64,000 nt of DNA, taken from contig NZ_JAJSBI010000021.1 in assembly GCF_021261325.1 (NCBI RefSeq), forward strand, positions 119,427 through 183,426. The letters run 5' to 3'. This stretch comes from Streptomyces guryensis. GTDB lineage: Bacteria > Actinomycetota > Actinomycetes > Streptomycetales > Streptomycetaceae. The notes below the pieces were generated by a model. The model did no database searches. It saw only the letters and a program-made list of their open reading frames with translations, and was not told the DNA's origin. Each line of letters begins with the position of its first letter. Positions within the stretch are counted from its first letter, which is position 1. This document shows, piece by piece, positions 41,406 through 49,919 of the stretch. Made by a program: the position numbers and the translations under genes.

Positions 41406-42473
41406 TCATGCGTCCGGCGCAGTCTCCGGCGGTGTAACGCCCAGCCTGGCCGCGCTCTCCGTCAGTTCGCGCCAGACCCTCGGCGCCACCGGTACGCCCT
41501 GCGCCGCCCGCAGCTCGGCCACGCCGGCGCTGCGCTCGCCGGGGTAGTACACGCCGTTCGCGCCGTCGGCGACCGGGAGCCCCTTGAGGGTGTTCAGAGT
41601 GCCGTCGACCGCTGCGCCGAAGGCTTCCGGGTCGCCGAACGCCGCCGGGTCGAGGGCGATGAGCAGGGCGTTCTGACGGTGTTTGCGGCCCTTCGGGTCG
41701 CCCGAGTGGAACGCGGAGAAGATCGGCGCGCCGACCAGCACGCTGGTGAGCAGCTCGAAGGCCAGGGACATGCCGGAGCCCTTGGCGCCGCCCAGGGGAA
41801 GGGGCATGACCGCCTTCTCCGGGTCGGTGGTGGGCGTGCCGTCCTCCGTCGAGGCGGCGCCCTCGGGCAGCGGGGTGCCGCTCGCCCTGGCCTGGCGGAT
41901 CTTGCCGAGCGCGATGGTGGCGGTGGCCATGTCGAGCAGCAGGGGGGCCTGGTCCCGGGCGGGTACGGCGACGGCGAGCGGGCTGGTGGCCACGGCGGCG
42001 CCCTTGACGCCGGTGTAGCCCATGTTGGGCATGCCGGCGACGAAGCCGAGGCCGACCAGGCCCTGTTCGGCGATCTCCGAGACGTAGTAGCCGATGGCGC
42101 CGGTGTGCACAGTTCGCCGTACGCCGACGGAGGCGATGCCGGTCTCGCGGGCCCGCCGCACCGCCTCGTGGGCGGCCGCGGTGAGGGCAACCGGGCCGGG
42201 TGCGCGGTCCGCGTCGACGACCGCGGCGGCCGGAGTGGTCGACTCGATCGTGATCTCGGGCCGCGCGTTGGCGACGCCCTTGGCAAGCAGCTCCAGGTAG
42301 GCGGGGACGCGGGCGATGCCATGGGAGTCGACGCCGCGCAGGGCCGCCCAGACGAACACGTCGGCGGTGGTGGCGGCGTGCTCGGCGCTGAGGCCTCCCT
42401 TCTCCAGGAGGGCGGCGGAGAAGGTACGCAGGTCCTCGGCGGGGACCAGCACCTTGGACGGTGCGTTGGACAT
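41406..42473 (-). CDS. LDH2/malate dehydrogenase family 2-hydroxyacid oxidoreductase
   Basis: A 355-residue NAD(P)-dependent enzyme of the family that includes malate, ureidoglycolate and sulfolactate dehydrogenases. It has the typical start with GVDSHGIARVPAYLELL carrying the conserved His, VGVRRTVHTGAIGYYVSEIA and PLPLGGAKGSGMSLAFELLTS. GGAGG lies upstream of ATG 42473. It is preceded, with a 14-base gap, by a ThDP decarboxylase. Together they could turn an aryl 2-hydroxyacid into an aldehyde, as in mandelate catabolism. Confidence 0.85.
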   Translation of the reverse strand: MSNAPSKVLVPAEDLRTFSAALLEKGGLSAEHAATTADVFVWAALRGVDSHGIARVPAYLELLAKGVANARPEITIESTTPAAAVVDADRAPGPVALTAAAHEAVRRARETGIASVGVRRTVHTGAIGYYVSEIAEQGLVGLGFVAGMPNMGYTGVKGAAVATSPLAVAVPARDQAPLLLDMATATIALGKIRQARASGTPLPEGAASTEDGTPTTDPEKAVMPLPLGGAKGSGMSLAFELLTSVLVGAPIFSAFHSGDPKGRKHRQNALLIALDPAAFGDPEAFGAAVDGTLNTLKGLPVADGANGVYYPGERSAGVAELRAAQGVPVAPRVWRELTESAARLGVTPPETAPDA

Positions 42474-42487
42474 GGCTGCCTCCTGGA

Positions 42488-44197
42488 TCAGCGGGTGACG
42501 AGGACGTCGACGACGGCGGTGGTGCCCTCGGCCACGGCCTTGAGGGCGCGCTCCAGCGCGGGCCCGAGCGCGTCCGTGGTGTCGACGGTCTCGGTGTGCA
42601 TGCCGAACGGCTCGGCGAACGCTGCCAGCCGGGGCAGACGGTGCAGGTCGGTGCCCAGCCACTCCCCCGTCTCGGCGGCCGCGCCCTCGGGGTAGAAGCG
42701 ACGGTGGTTGAGGTTCATGGATTTGTAGACGCGGTTGTTGAACACCACGATCAGCAGCGGCAGTTGGTACGCCTTCGAGGCGTCGTACGACGGGATGACC
42801 GGGTTGTACGCGAAGGCCCCGTCGCCGATGGTGAGCACCACGGGGCGCTCCTTTGCGGCGAGTTTGACGCCGAGCGCGACCGCGATGCCCTGCCCGAGCC
42901 CGCCCTGCACGTAGAAGTACGAGTCGGGGGCGTCGGTGCGCAGATGGCGCTTGACCACGCGGCTGTGGGTGATGGTCTCGTCGACGACGATGCCATCCTG
43001 CCCGTCGAGGAGCCTGCGCAGGGTCGCGGCGACGAGCACCGGGTCGACGCCCTCGGCCTGCGCCGCTCTCGCCTCGGCGGCCGCGATCGCGGTCTGCTCG
43101 TCGGTGTGCCGCTCCTCCTGTGCCGAGCGCCGTGCGGTGACGGCGGCCACGTCGAGGTTCTTGGCGCGCTTGGCCAGCTGGCGCAGCGTGTTGGCGACGT
43201 TGCCCTCCAGGTACCGGTCGGCGAACAGCACCTGGTAGACGACGTGCGGGCGTTGCGGGACCTCGTCGATGACGACGACCTGTGCCTTCACGGGGCGCCT
43301 GCTGGGCGGGTAGAACGGGGCCCGGCAGTTGACCAGGAGGATCAGGTCCGCTTCGTCGATCCAGGGCCCCACGTCGCCGCCCGCGTGCAGCGGGTGGTTG
43401 CGCGGGAAGTTGCCGCACACCGCCGAGTCGGGCTCGACGACCGGGATGTTCCAGGCCTCGGCGAAGGCGAGAAGGGCCTCGAAGCCGCCGGCCTCGCGGC
43501 CCGCGGTCTCCGTGACGATCACGGGGTTGGCGGCCTCGCGGATCAACTGGGCGACGCAGTCGACCTCTTCGGGCGAGCTGTGCGTGGAGCCCGGCGCGAC
43601 GACGGGCTTGGCCTCGCGGCCGTCCCACTCCTCGAGGAGGATCTCCAGCGGGATGTTCAGGTACGCCGGTCCCGCCGGGGCCCGCCAGGACAGTTCGGCG
43701 GCACGCGTGATCATCGTGGGCAGGGTGTGGACGCTGGCGGCCTCGTTGGACCACTTGGTGAACGGCTGGGCCACACCGTGCGGGCCGCCCACGACGGACA
43801 GGTTGCGGTACCACTGTCCGCCCGGGTCCTGCCCGAGGCCGTCGCCGTACGTGGTCGACTCCGAAGAGGCGACCACCATCGGGACGCCGGCGAGCAGCGC
43901 GCCGTGGATGGCCATGGAGCCCTGGAGCAGGCCGGGGGCCGCGTGCAGCAGCACCCCCTGCGGGCGGCGCTTGACGAGTCCGTAGCCGGTGGCCATGCCG
44001 ACGGCCACCGTCTCGTGGGTGAGGTCCAGGTACTGCGGGGCGCTCTCGCCGTCCCGATGCCGGCGGGCCAGCGACTCCCAGACGGGAGCCCACTCGGACC
44101 CCGAGGAGCAGAAGATGTAGTCAGCGCCGACGGCGTTGAAGGCGGAGACGAAGGCATCACCGCCGTCGGTACCCCGTGTGTTGTCGGTGTCCGTCAT
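42488..44197 (-). CDS. thiamine-diphosphate-dependent decarboxylase (acetolactate synthase/benzoylformate decarboxylase superfamily)
   Basis: A 569-residue enzyme with the three ThDP-fold domains. The cofactor-activating Glu 62 is in LTHETVAVGMATGYG. The ThDP/Mg motif runs from TIGDGAFAYNP to LIVVFNNRVYKS (about 457-492). The middle FAD-type domain is present in sequence but without an obvious FAD motif. Whether it decarboxylates a 2-oxoacid or ligates two of them is not decided by the motifs; next to a 2-hydroxyacid dehydrogenase and an aldehyde dehydrogenase, decarboxylation of an aryl-glyoxylate is the simplest idea. It ends 14 bases before the LDH2 gene and starts 13 bases after the amidohydrolase. 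Confidence 0.85.
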   Translation of the reverse strand: MTDTDNTRGTDGGDAFVSAFNAVGADYIFCSSGSEWAPVWESLARRHRDGESAPQYLDLTHETVAVGMATGYGLVKRRPQGVLLHAAPGLLQGSMAIHGALLAGVPMVVASSESTTYGDGLGQDPGGQWYRNLSVVGGPHGVAQPFTKWSNEAASVHTLPTMITRAAELSWRAPAGPAYLNIPLEILLEEWDGREAKPVVAPGSTHSSPEEVDCVAQLIREAANPVIVTETAGREAGGFEALLAFAEAWNIPVVEPDSAVCGNFPRNHPLHAGGDVGPWIDEADLILLVNCRAPFYPPSRRPVKAQVVVIDEVPQRPHVVYQVLFADRYLEGNVANTLRQLAKRAKNLDVAAVTARRSAQEERHTDEQTAIAAAEARAAQAEGVDPVLVAATLRRLLDGQDGIVVDETITHSRVVKRHLRTDAPDSYFYVQGGLGQGIAVALGVKLAAKERPVVLTIGDGAFAYNPVIPSYDASKAYQLPLLIVVFNNRVYKSMNLNHRRFYPEGAAAETGEWLGTDLHRLPRLAAFAEPFGMHTETVDTTDALGPALERALKAVAEGTTAVVDVLVTR

Positions 44198-44210
44198 GTC
44201 GTGTGGTTCC

Positions 44211-45071
44211 TCAGCCCTCGATCGGCCAGTTCAGGACCTCGGAGATGCCGCGGCCCATGATCCATTCGAGCTCCTCGGGCGTGAAGTCCCAGTGCTTGGT
44301 GAACTGCTCGATCGTGTCGGTGTACGTGATGCCGTGGCCGAGCAGGCGGGTGATGTCGGTGCCGTAGAAGCAGCGCTGCGGGCCCATCTTGTCGACCATC
44401 TCGCGCACGTACTTCTGAATGTTGTTGTTGGGGAAGGGCTGGGTGGAGTAGCCGGGGAGCGCCGAGACCTTGACGTAGATGTTCGGGTGGACGGCCAGGT
44501 CGGCGGTCTCCTGCACCCAGTAGCCGATGGCGTCGTCCACGCAGCGGGCCATGATGCCCATGTGGTCGATGATGATCTTCAGCTCGGGGTGCTTCTCGGC
44601 GATCTGGCCCAACTCCCGCTTCCAGATGGGCGCGTGGACCATCGTCGGGATGCCGAGCTCCTCGGCGATCGGCCAGTACCAGTCGTTGGTGCCGTCGATC
44701 ATCCAGTTGCGGTCGATCGGCCGGTGGAAGGTCAGCCGGGTGCCCTTCACGTGCGGGTTCTGCGCGAAGTCCGCCAGCATCGCCTTGCCCTCTTCGGGCT
44801 TGTTCTGCGGGATGCGGGCCATGATGCCGAACCGGTCCGGGTGCGCCTCGCACGCCTCCAGGGCGTAGTCGATACGGTCGCCCTCCCAGGACGGCGGCAG
44901 GATCAGCGCCCGGTTGACGCCGGCCTCGTCCATCAGCTCCAGGGCCTCCTCGTAGGAGAAGGGGTCCTCGCGGTGCCCGTTGAGGCGGATGCGCTCCCGC
45001 GCGCCGGGCACCCAGGGGCGGTCCGGGGTCTCTTCCTTCCAGATGTGGATCTGGGTGTCGACGACGAACAT
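44211..45071 (-). CDS. amidohydrolase family 2 (TIM-barrel lactonase/decarboxylase-like)
   Basis: A 286-residue protein of the amidohydrolase-2 group, which includes 2-pyrone-4,6-dicarboxylate lactonase (LigI) and gamma-resorcylate decarboxylase. The start VDTQIHIWKE has Gln in place of the first His of the metal HxH pair, as seen in lactonase-like members that need no metal. Further pieces are IIIDHMGIMAR and CFYGTDITRLLG, with the usual His and Asp. LigI acts after protocatechuate 4,5-cleavage, so a lactone-opening step in ring-cleavage product metabolism is attractive but not proven. A LysR-type box lies about 90 bases upstream (45161-45177). Confidence 0.8.
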   Translation of the reverse strand: MFVVDTQIHIWKEETPDRPWVPGARERIRLNGHREDPFSYEEALELMDEAGVNRALILPPSWEGDRIDYALEACEAHPDRFGIMARIPQNKPEEGKAMLADFAQNPHVKGTRLTFHRPIDRNWMIDGTNDWYWPIAEELGIPTMVHAPIWKRELGQIAEKHPELKIIIDHMGIMARCVDDAIGYWVQETADLAVHPNIYVKVSALPGYSTQPFPNNNIQKYVREMVDKMGPQRCFYGTDITRLLGHGITYTDTIEQFTKHWDFTPEELEWIMGRGISEVLNWPIEG

Positions 45072-45160
45072 GTCCCGAACCTCTTTCTGTTCGCGGGAGT
45101 GGGGTAGGCGTTACGAAGGAACGCTAGGCGGGCCTCGCGTCCTTGCGGAGTCCCCAGGAG

Positions 45161-45177
45161 TGCAAGCTGTTGTTGCG
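45161..45177. promoter_or_regulatory. candidate LysR box TGCAA-N7-TTGCG
   Basis: Interrupted palindrome upstream of the amidohydrolase-ThDP-LDH2 operon. It belongs to a set with sites at 54372 and 56370. Confidence 0.45.
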
Positions 45178-45211
45178 TGAAAGTGCGCTGTGAGCAGGAC
45201 GTTCTCGGAAG

Positions 45212-46429
45212 TCACGGGTGCCGGGTCGTGGACGCGTCCTCGAAGACGGCGTGGACTATGTGCTCGGCGATCGCCATGGAGGCCGTGGCCGCCGGCGAGG
45301 GGGCGTTGCGTACGGCGGTGACGCGGCCCGTCCGATGGATACGGAAGTCGTCCACGAGGGTGCCGTCGCGGTCCAGGGCCTGGGCGCGTACGCCCGCGCC
45401 GCCGCGGACGACGTCCTTGGCGCCGATTCCGGGGACGTACAGCTTGGCGTCCTTCATGAAGGACGTCATGGAGAACGAGCCGCGGTACTCCCGAATCCCG
45501 GTACGCCAGTGCTGGGCGGCCATCTTCCAGGTTCCGGGGTAGACGGCGAGGCCGAGGAGGTCCTTCGGCGAGACGCGGGTGCGGGTGTAGCCCTCGCGGG
45601 CCAGCGCCAGGACGGCGTTGGGGCCGACCTCCACCGAGCCGTCGACGCGGGGCGTGAAGTGCACGCCGAGGAACGGGTAGCGCGGATCCGGCACCGGGTA
45701 GATCAGGCCGCGGACCAGGCCGGTCTTCTCGGGCCTGAGAAGCATGTACTCGCCTCGGAACGGGACGATCCGCGGCTCCGGTCCGCCCTCGGCGAGTTTC
45801 GCCACCGCATCCGACTGCAGACCCGCGCACAGGATCAGCCGGTCCACCCGGACGCGTTCCCGTGCCGAGGCCACCTCGATGGCGCCGGGCACTTCGGTGA
45901 TGCCGGTGACGGGGAAGCCGAGCCTGACCTCGCCGCCGGAGTCGGTCACGTCCTTGGCGAAGGCGCGGGCGATCACCGGGTAGTCGGTGATCGCGGTGCG
46001 CGGGGAGTGCAGGGCGGCGACTCCGCCGGCGTTCGGCTCCAGCTCCCGGATCTCCTCCTTGGAGATCTTCCTCAGGTCGGGCACATGGTTGTTCCTGGCC
46101 CGCTCGTAGAGGCTGTTCATGCGGCCGAGCTCGTCCTCGCGAACGGCCACGACGAGCTTGCCGATCTCCTTGTACGGCAACTCGCGGTCCTGGCAGTACT
46201 CGCGCAACAGGGACACGCCTCGGACCGTCAGGTCGGCCTTCAGGCTGCCGGGGGCGTAGTAGATCCCGGCATGGACGACGCCCGAGTTGTGGCCGGTCTG
46301 GTGGAGCGAGACCTCCCGCTCCTTCTCGAAGACCACGACGCGGGTGCCGGGGCGGCTCAGGGCGATCTCGCGGGCGGCGGCCAGTCCCACGATGCCGGCC
46401 CCGACGATGCCTATGGTCTCGTCAGGCAC
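45212..46429 (-). CDS. FAD-dependent oxidoreductase, L-2-hydroxyglutarate oxidase-like
   Basis: A 405-residue flavoprotein of the DAO/LhgO type. The FAD motif is IGIVGAGIVGLAAAREIA; the family pieces HQTGHNSGVVHAGIYY and GPNAVLALAREGY follow. GTG at 46429 overlaps the preceding aldehyde dehydrogenase by eight bases, so the two are coupled. LhgO oxidises L-2-hydroxyglutarate with a membrane acceptor; here it may oxidise another 2-hydroxydicarboxylate formed after ring cleavage. This is inferred from context. Confidence 0.85.
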   Translation of the reverse strand: MPDETIGIVGAGIVGLAAAREIALSRPGTRVVVFEKEREVSLHQTGHNSGVVHAGIYYAPGSLKADLTVRGVSLLREYCQDRELPYKEIGKLVVAVREDELGRMNSLYERARNNHVPDLRKISKEEIRELEPNAGGVAALHSPRTAITDYPVIARAFAKDVTDSGGEVRLGFPVTGITEVPGAIEVASARERVRVDRLILCAGLQSDAVAKLAEGGPEPRIVPFRGEYMLLRPEKTGLVRGLIYPVPDPRYPFLGVHFTPRVDGSVEVGPNAVLALAREGYTRTRVSPKDLLGLAVYPGTWKMAAQHWRTGIREYRGSFSMTSFMKDAKLYVPGIGAKDVVRGGAGVRAQALDRDGTLVDDFRIHRTGRVTAVRNAPSPAATASMAIAEHIVHAVFEDASTTRHP

Positions 46430-47888
46430 GCGTCGGCTCCGGGGCGCCGAAGTGGACGGCCACCGTCTTGACGCGGGTGGAGAACCGCACGACCTCGTCG
46501 CCCTGCTCCTTGTAGGCCGTGCCGGAGTCACGGAACCCCCCGAAGGGCAGATGCACGTCCCAGCCGGTCGTGGTCGTGTTCACGGCGACCTGCCCGCACT
46601 CGGCCTCGTCCGCGAAGCGATACGCGCAGGCGAGGTCTCGGGTGAAGACGGCTGCGGCCAGTCCGAAGCCGGAATCGTTGACGGCTTCGACGGCGGAGGC
46701 AAAGTCGTCGACCTCCCGGACCGCGAGGACGGGCCCGAAGACCTCCTCGCGCCAGACGGCCGTCTCGGGGATGACACCGGCGAGCACGGTCGGCTGCACG
46801 TAGCAGCCGTGGGCGCGCTCGCCCTCGGTGTCCGCGCCGCCGCCGGTGAGGACGGTGGCGCCCTGCTCGACCGCGCGGCCGATGTCGGCGAGGACGGAGT
46901 CCCGCTGCCTGGGGCTGGACAGCGGGCACAGGGTGGTCGCCGGGTCGGCGCCCGGCCCGACCTTCAGCGTCTCGACCTCGGCGACCAGCAGCCGGGTGAA
47001 CTCCTCGTACACCGGCCGCTCGACAATCACCCGGCTGGTCGCGGTGCACCGCTGCCCGGCCTGGCCGAACGCGGCGGCGACGACGGCCTTCGCGGCGGCC
47101 GGCAGGTCGGCGTCGGCGAGGACGACGGAGGCGTTCTTGCCGCCGAGTTCGCCCTGGAAGCGGACGTTGCGGTCGGCGAGGCGGCGGCGGATGCGGTTTC
47201 CGACGGAGTTGGAGCCGGTGAAGGTGATGCCGACAATCCGCGGGTCGTCCAGGAGCGCCTCCTCGATCTCGGCCGTACGGCCCGTGACGACGTTGAGTAC
47301 ACCGGCCGGCAGCCCGGCGTCGTGCAGGGCGCGCGCGAAGTGCAGGCCGGAGAGCGGGGTCTCGGTGGCCGGCTTGAACACGGCCGCGTTGCCCGCGGCC
47401 AGGAGCGGGGCGAGCTTGCGGGCCGGAGTGATCAGCGGGTCGTTCCACGGGCTGATCACGAGAATCACGCCGATCGGCTCGCGCTGGGTGTGCGTTCGGT
47501 GGTCCGGGCGTACGTCGTGCAGGAGGGTGCCGTAGCCCTGGCGCGCGAGCCCGGCGTAGTACTCCAGGAAGTCGGCGGCCTTCAGGGTCTCGCCCCGGGC
47601 CTCGGCCAGGGTCTTGCCGTTCTCGGCGGTGACGTCGGCCGCGATGGCGGCGGCCCGCTCACGGATCAGCCGGGCCGCGTCGGTCATGATCCGGGCCCGC
47701 TCGAAGGGGCTGGTGCGCTTCCATACGGCGAAGCCGCGCTCGGCGTGGTCGTAGGCCCGGGTGACGTCCTTGGCGGCGAGGGCGGGGACGCGGGCGACCG
47801 GGGTCCGGACGTCGGCCGGGTCGTGGACGTCGATCCACTCCCCGGTCGTGACCCACTCCCCGCCGGAGAGGATTTCCACCGTACGCAT
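46422..47888 (-). CDS. aldehyde dehydrogenase 1
   Basis: A 488-residue NAD(P)-dependent dehydrogenase. Conserved parts are the Asn-containing ISPWNDPLITPARKLAPLL, FTGSNSVGNRI, QGELGGKNASVVL with the general base Glu, and the catalytic Cys in GQAGQRCTATSRV. Similarity to ketoglutarate-semialdehyde and benzaldehyde-type dehydrogenases is visible, but the substrate cannot be fixed. It heads a minus-strand run with the LhgO-like oxidase and is divergent from the ABM gene, with LysR-like half sites (TTGCG repeated ten bases apart at 47955 and 47970) between. Confidence 0.88.
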   Translation of the reverse strand: MRTVEILSGGEWVTTGEWIDVHDPADVRTPVARVPALAAKDVTRAYDHAERGFAVWKRTSPFERARIMTDAARLIRERAAAIAADVTAENGKTLAEARGETLKAADFLEYYAGLARQGYGTLLHDVRPDHRTHTQREPIGVILVISPWNDPLITPARKLAPLLAAGNAAVFKPATETPLSGLHFARALHDAGLPAGVLNVVTGRTAEIEEALLDDPRIVGITFTGSNSVGNRIRRRLADRNVRFQGELGGKNASVVLADADLPAAAKAVVAAAFGQAGQRCTATSRVIVERPVYEEFTRLLVAEVETLKVGPGADPATTLCPLSSPRQRDSVLADIGRAVEQGATVLTGGGADTEGERAHGCYVQPTVLAGVIPETAVWREEVFGPVLAVREVDDFASAVEAVNDSGFGLAAAVFTRDLACAYRFADEAECGQVAVNTTTTGWDVHLPFGGFRDSGTAYKEQGDEVVRFSTRVKTVAVHFGAPEPTRA

Positions 47889-48087
47889 GAGAACTCACTT
47901 CCTTCGTCCCCCGCGGTGACGCGGGCTGCACTTCAGAACGGCCGTGCGGGCCGATTGCGACAAAACACCTTGCGGGAGCGGCCCACCAGACCCGCGAGGG
48001 CAGGCAATGCTTGCGCCGTGCGCAGGTCGGAGGGCAGACGATCCGTGCTGGAATCGGCAGGCCGAACCAGCCGAGAGGAACCGACAG

Positions 48088-48375
48088 ATGGCCTACACAG
48101 TCGTCGCCCACTACCGCTGCGCACCCGCCGACGAGACAGTGGTGCGCGCCGCGCTCCAGAAGATGCGCGAGCAGACCCGGACGGAGCCCGCCAACGAGGC
48201 GTACGAGGTACACGCCGTGGTCGACGAGCCCGGCGGCTTCCTCCTCTACGAGCGCTACACCGGCCGGGCCGGATTCGAGGCCCACAAGGCGGCCGAGCAC
48301 TTCCAGGAGCTGATCGTGACGATGGTGTGGCCGCTCCTGACGGATCGGTCGGTGACGTTCGCCGAGTCGGTGTGA
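48088..48375 (+). CDS. antibiotic biosynthesis monooxygenase (ABM) domain protein
   Basis: A 95-residue single ABM domain (YTVVAHYRCAPADETVVRAAL, FLLYERYTGRAGFEAHKAAE), a ferredoxin-like fold that works as a dimer. Members oxidise quinols without cofactor or isomerise small aldehydes. GAGAGGAA precedes the ATG. It is the only plus-strand gene within the block and ends at a strong bidirectional hairpin. Confidence 0.85.
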   Translation: MAYTVVAHYRCAPADETVVRAALQKMREQTRTEPANEAYEVHAVVDEPGGFLLYERYTGRAGFEAHKAAEHFQELIVTMVWPLLTDRSVTFAESV

Positions 48376-48382
48376 GCCGGTC

Positions 48383-48405
48383 GGGGGCCGGGACTCCCGG
48401 CCCCC
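48383..48405. terminator. bidirectional terminator hairpin
   Basis: GGGGGCCGGG and CCCGGCCCCC form a perfect 10-base stem with the loop ACT, in the 36-base gap between convergent genes. Confidence 0.75.
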
Positions 48406-48411
48406 TCGCGG

Positions 48412-49446
48412 TCAGAACTCGTTGCCCCAGACGTAGCGGGCGACCGTCTCCACCAGCACGAGCTTCGCGCGCTGCTCCTCCGCGCTCAGCAGCGGCCGGT
48501 CCGCCACGTCGGCGAAGCCCCGGGACGGTGACACGGCCGCGTCCTCCAGGTCCTTGAACTCGCCGACCGCGTCGATCCTGGCCATCACCGTGTCGAGTTC
48601 CTCCAGCTGCGGCACGGTCGCGTCCACGACGCCCAGGCACACGTCCCAGTCCTGGGGCAGCGCCCTGACGAGGTCGAGTTCGGCCTCGGTCCCCTGGTCC
48701 AGCGGCAGGACCCAGCGGTCGGCCGCGATCGTGCCGTACAGCTTCTCGGCGCGGGCCCGGTCCACCGCCGCCGGCGCCACCCAGCCGGGTGCCACACCGA
48801 TCCGTACGCCCTCGGGGCGCGCGTCAAGCTGTACCGCCAGAGCGTCGACGGCGAGCGCGTCCTCGAAGGACAGCGCGCCCGGGTCGGCCGGGGCGGTGGC
48901 CAATTGACCGAGCAGAAGCGGGTTGTTCAGCTGGATCAGGCGTACACCCTGCGAGACCAGCAGCTCTATCTCGGCTTGGATGATCTCCGCGAGGGCCTCG
49001 CCGAGCTCTCGGGCGGACGCGAGGCCCAGGCCCGGCTGGAACGTGGTCGCGGCGAGGTACGCCGGGGACGGCAGCGACGCCTTCGGCGCGATCACCGTCA
49101 GCTCGGCGAGCCGCGCCGCCCAGTCCGCGAGCAGCGGTCCGTTGGCCTTGGGCAGCGACTCCGCCACCCAGCGGGTGAGACCGTCCGCGCCCACCTCGTC
49201 CGTACGGCGGAAGCCGGAGACGGCGTCGAGGACGGCGCCGCGGAAGTCCTCGCGCGGGAAGTCGCCGTCGGTGACGACGGTGGAGCGCAGTCTGCGCTGG
49301 TACGCCACGGCCTCCTGGACAGCCCGGAGTTCCGCCTCCAGCAGTGCCTGCGGGTCGCCGGAGGCGCGGGCGGCGGTCAGCTCGGCGGGGCGGACCAGGC
49401 TGCCGTGGTGGTCGATGCGGTAGTTGAACGTATCCGCCATGGTCAT
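48412..49446 (-). CDS. MetE-fold (cobalamin-independent methionine synthase-like) protein
   Basis: A 344-residue protein matching only the C-terminal catalytic barrel of MetE: the HHGSLVRPAEL start, LIQLNNPLLLGQ, VRIGVAPGWV and VCLGVVDATVPQLEELDTV. Key MetE residues differ: the usual DEP after the IQxx strand is NNP, and the zinc-binding His-x-Cys strand is replaced by IGVAPGWV. So it is unlikely to methylate homocysteine in the standard way. It ends a long catabolic operon and its start overlaps the HbpS/GlcG-like gene (ATGA). It might handle a methyl or another C1-linked step tied to demethylation, or be a lyase of the same fold. Confidence 0.75.
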   Translation of the reverse strand: MTMADTFNYRIDHHGSLVRPAELTAARASGDPQALLEAELRAVQEAVAYQRRLRSTVVTDGDFPREDFRGAVLDAVSGFRRTDEVGADGLTRWVAESLPKANGPLLADWAARLAELTVIAPKASLPSPAYLAATTFQPGLGLASARELGEALAEIIQAEIELLVSQGVRLIQLNNPLLLGQLATAPADPGALSFEDALAVDALAVQLDARPEGVRIGVAPGWVAPAAVDRARAEKLYGTIAADRWVLPLDQGTEAELDLVRALPQDWDVCLGVVDATVPQLEELDTVMARIDAVGEFKDLEDAAVSPSRGFADVADRPLLSAEEQRAKLVLVETVARYVWGNEF

Positions 49447-49919
49447 GCGTCCTTTCCGGGCACGGCCGGCTTGCCCGCGACGCCCCAGGCGGCGAACTCC
49501 AGCTCGTAGCCAAGGGATTCGAGGACCTCGTCGGCGATCTGCTGGTCCTCGTCCGCGGTGCCGCCGGCGATGCCGAGGCCGCCGATGACCTCGCCGTCCT
49601 TCTTGATGGTGACGCTGCCCTCGGTGGCCATGATCGGCAGGGCGGCGCCGGGGAGCTGGGAGAGCTGGGAGAAGAAGACGGGCTGGGTCTCCTGCCACTT
49701 CTTCAGCATCTTGCCGGGCCGTTGCATCACGGCCGCGGTGTACGCCTTCGCGCGCGCGATGTCCGGGGTGAGCGGGCGCGCCCCGTCCGCGCGGCGGACG
49801 CTGACGACGAATCCGCCCGCGTCCACGACGGCGACGCTCACCGCCTTTCCGGCGGACTGGGCGTGCTTCAGCGCCGCGTCGACGATCGTGTCGGCGGCGT
49901 CGAGGGTGAGGCTGCTCAT
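49443..49919 (-). CDS. HbpS/GlcG-like (DUF336) protein
   Basis: A 158-residue protein of the GlcG/HbpS family: TLDAADTIVDAALKHA, VSVAVVDAGGFVVSVRRADG and IGGLGIAGGTADEDQQIADE are typical. HbpS of Streptomyces binds haem; many GlcG-like proteins occur in aromatic operons with no proven role. No signal peptide is present, so this copy is cytoplasmic. Start and stop overlap both neighbours. Confidence 0.85.
   Translation of the reverse strand: MSSLTLDAADTIVDAALKHAQSAGKAVSVAVVDAGGFVVSVRRADGARPLTPDIARAKAYTAAVMQRPGKMLKKWQETQPVFFSQLSQLPGAALPIMATEGSVTIKKDGEVIGGLGIAGGTADEDQQIADEVLESLGYELEFAAWGVAGKPAVPGKDA

Noticed and set aside
40089..42695. 868-codon plus-strand frame
   Set aside because: Antisense to the third demethylase and LDH2 genes; no family motif.
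47889..48087. Fourth LysR box between aldehyde dehydrogenase 1 and the ABM gene
   Set aside because: TTGCG occurs twice as a direct repeat ten bases apart and GCAATGCTTGC has the wrong spacing; neither fits the TGCAA-N7-TTGCG pattern well enough to call.
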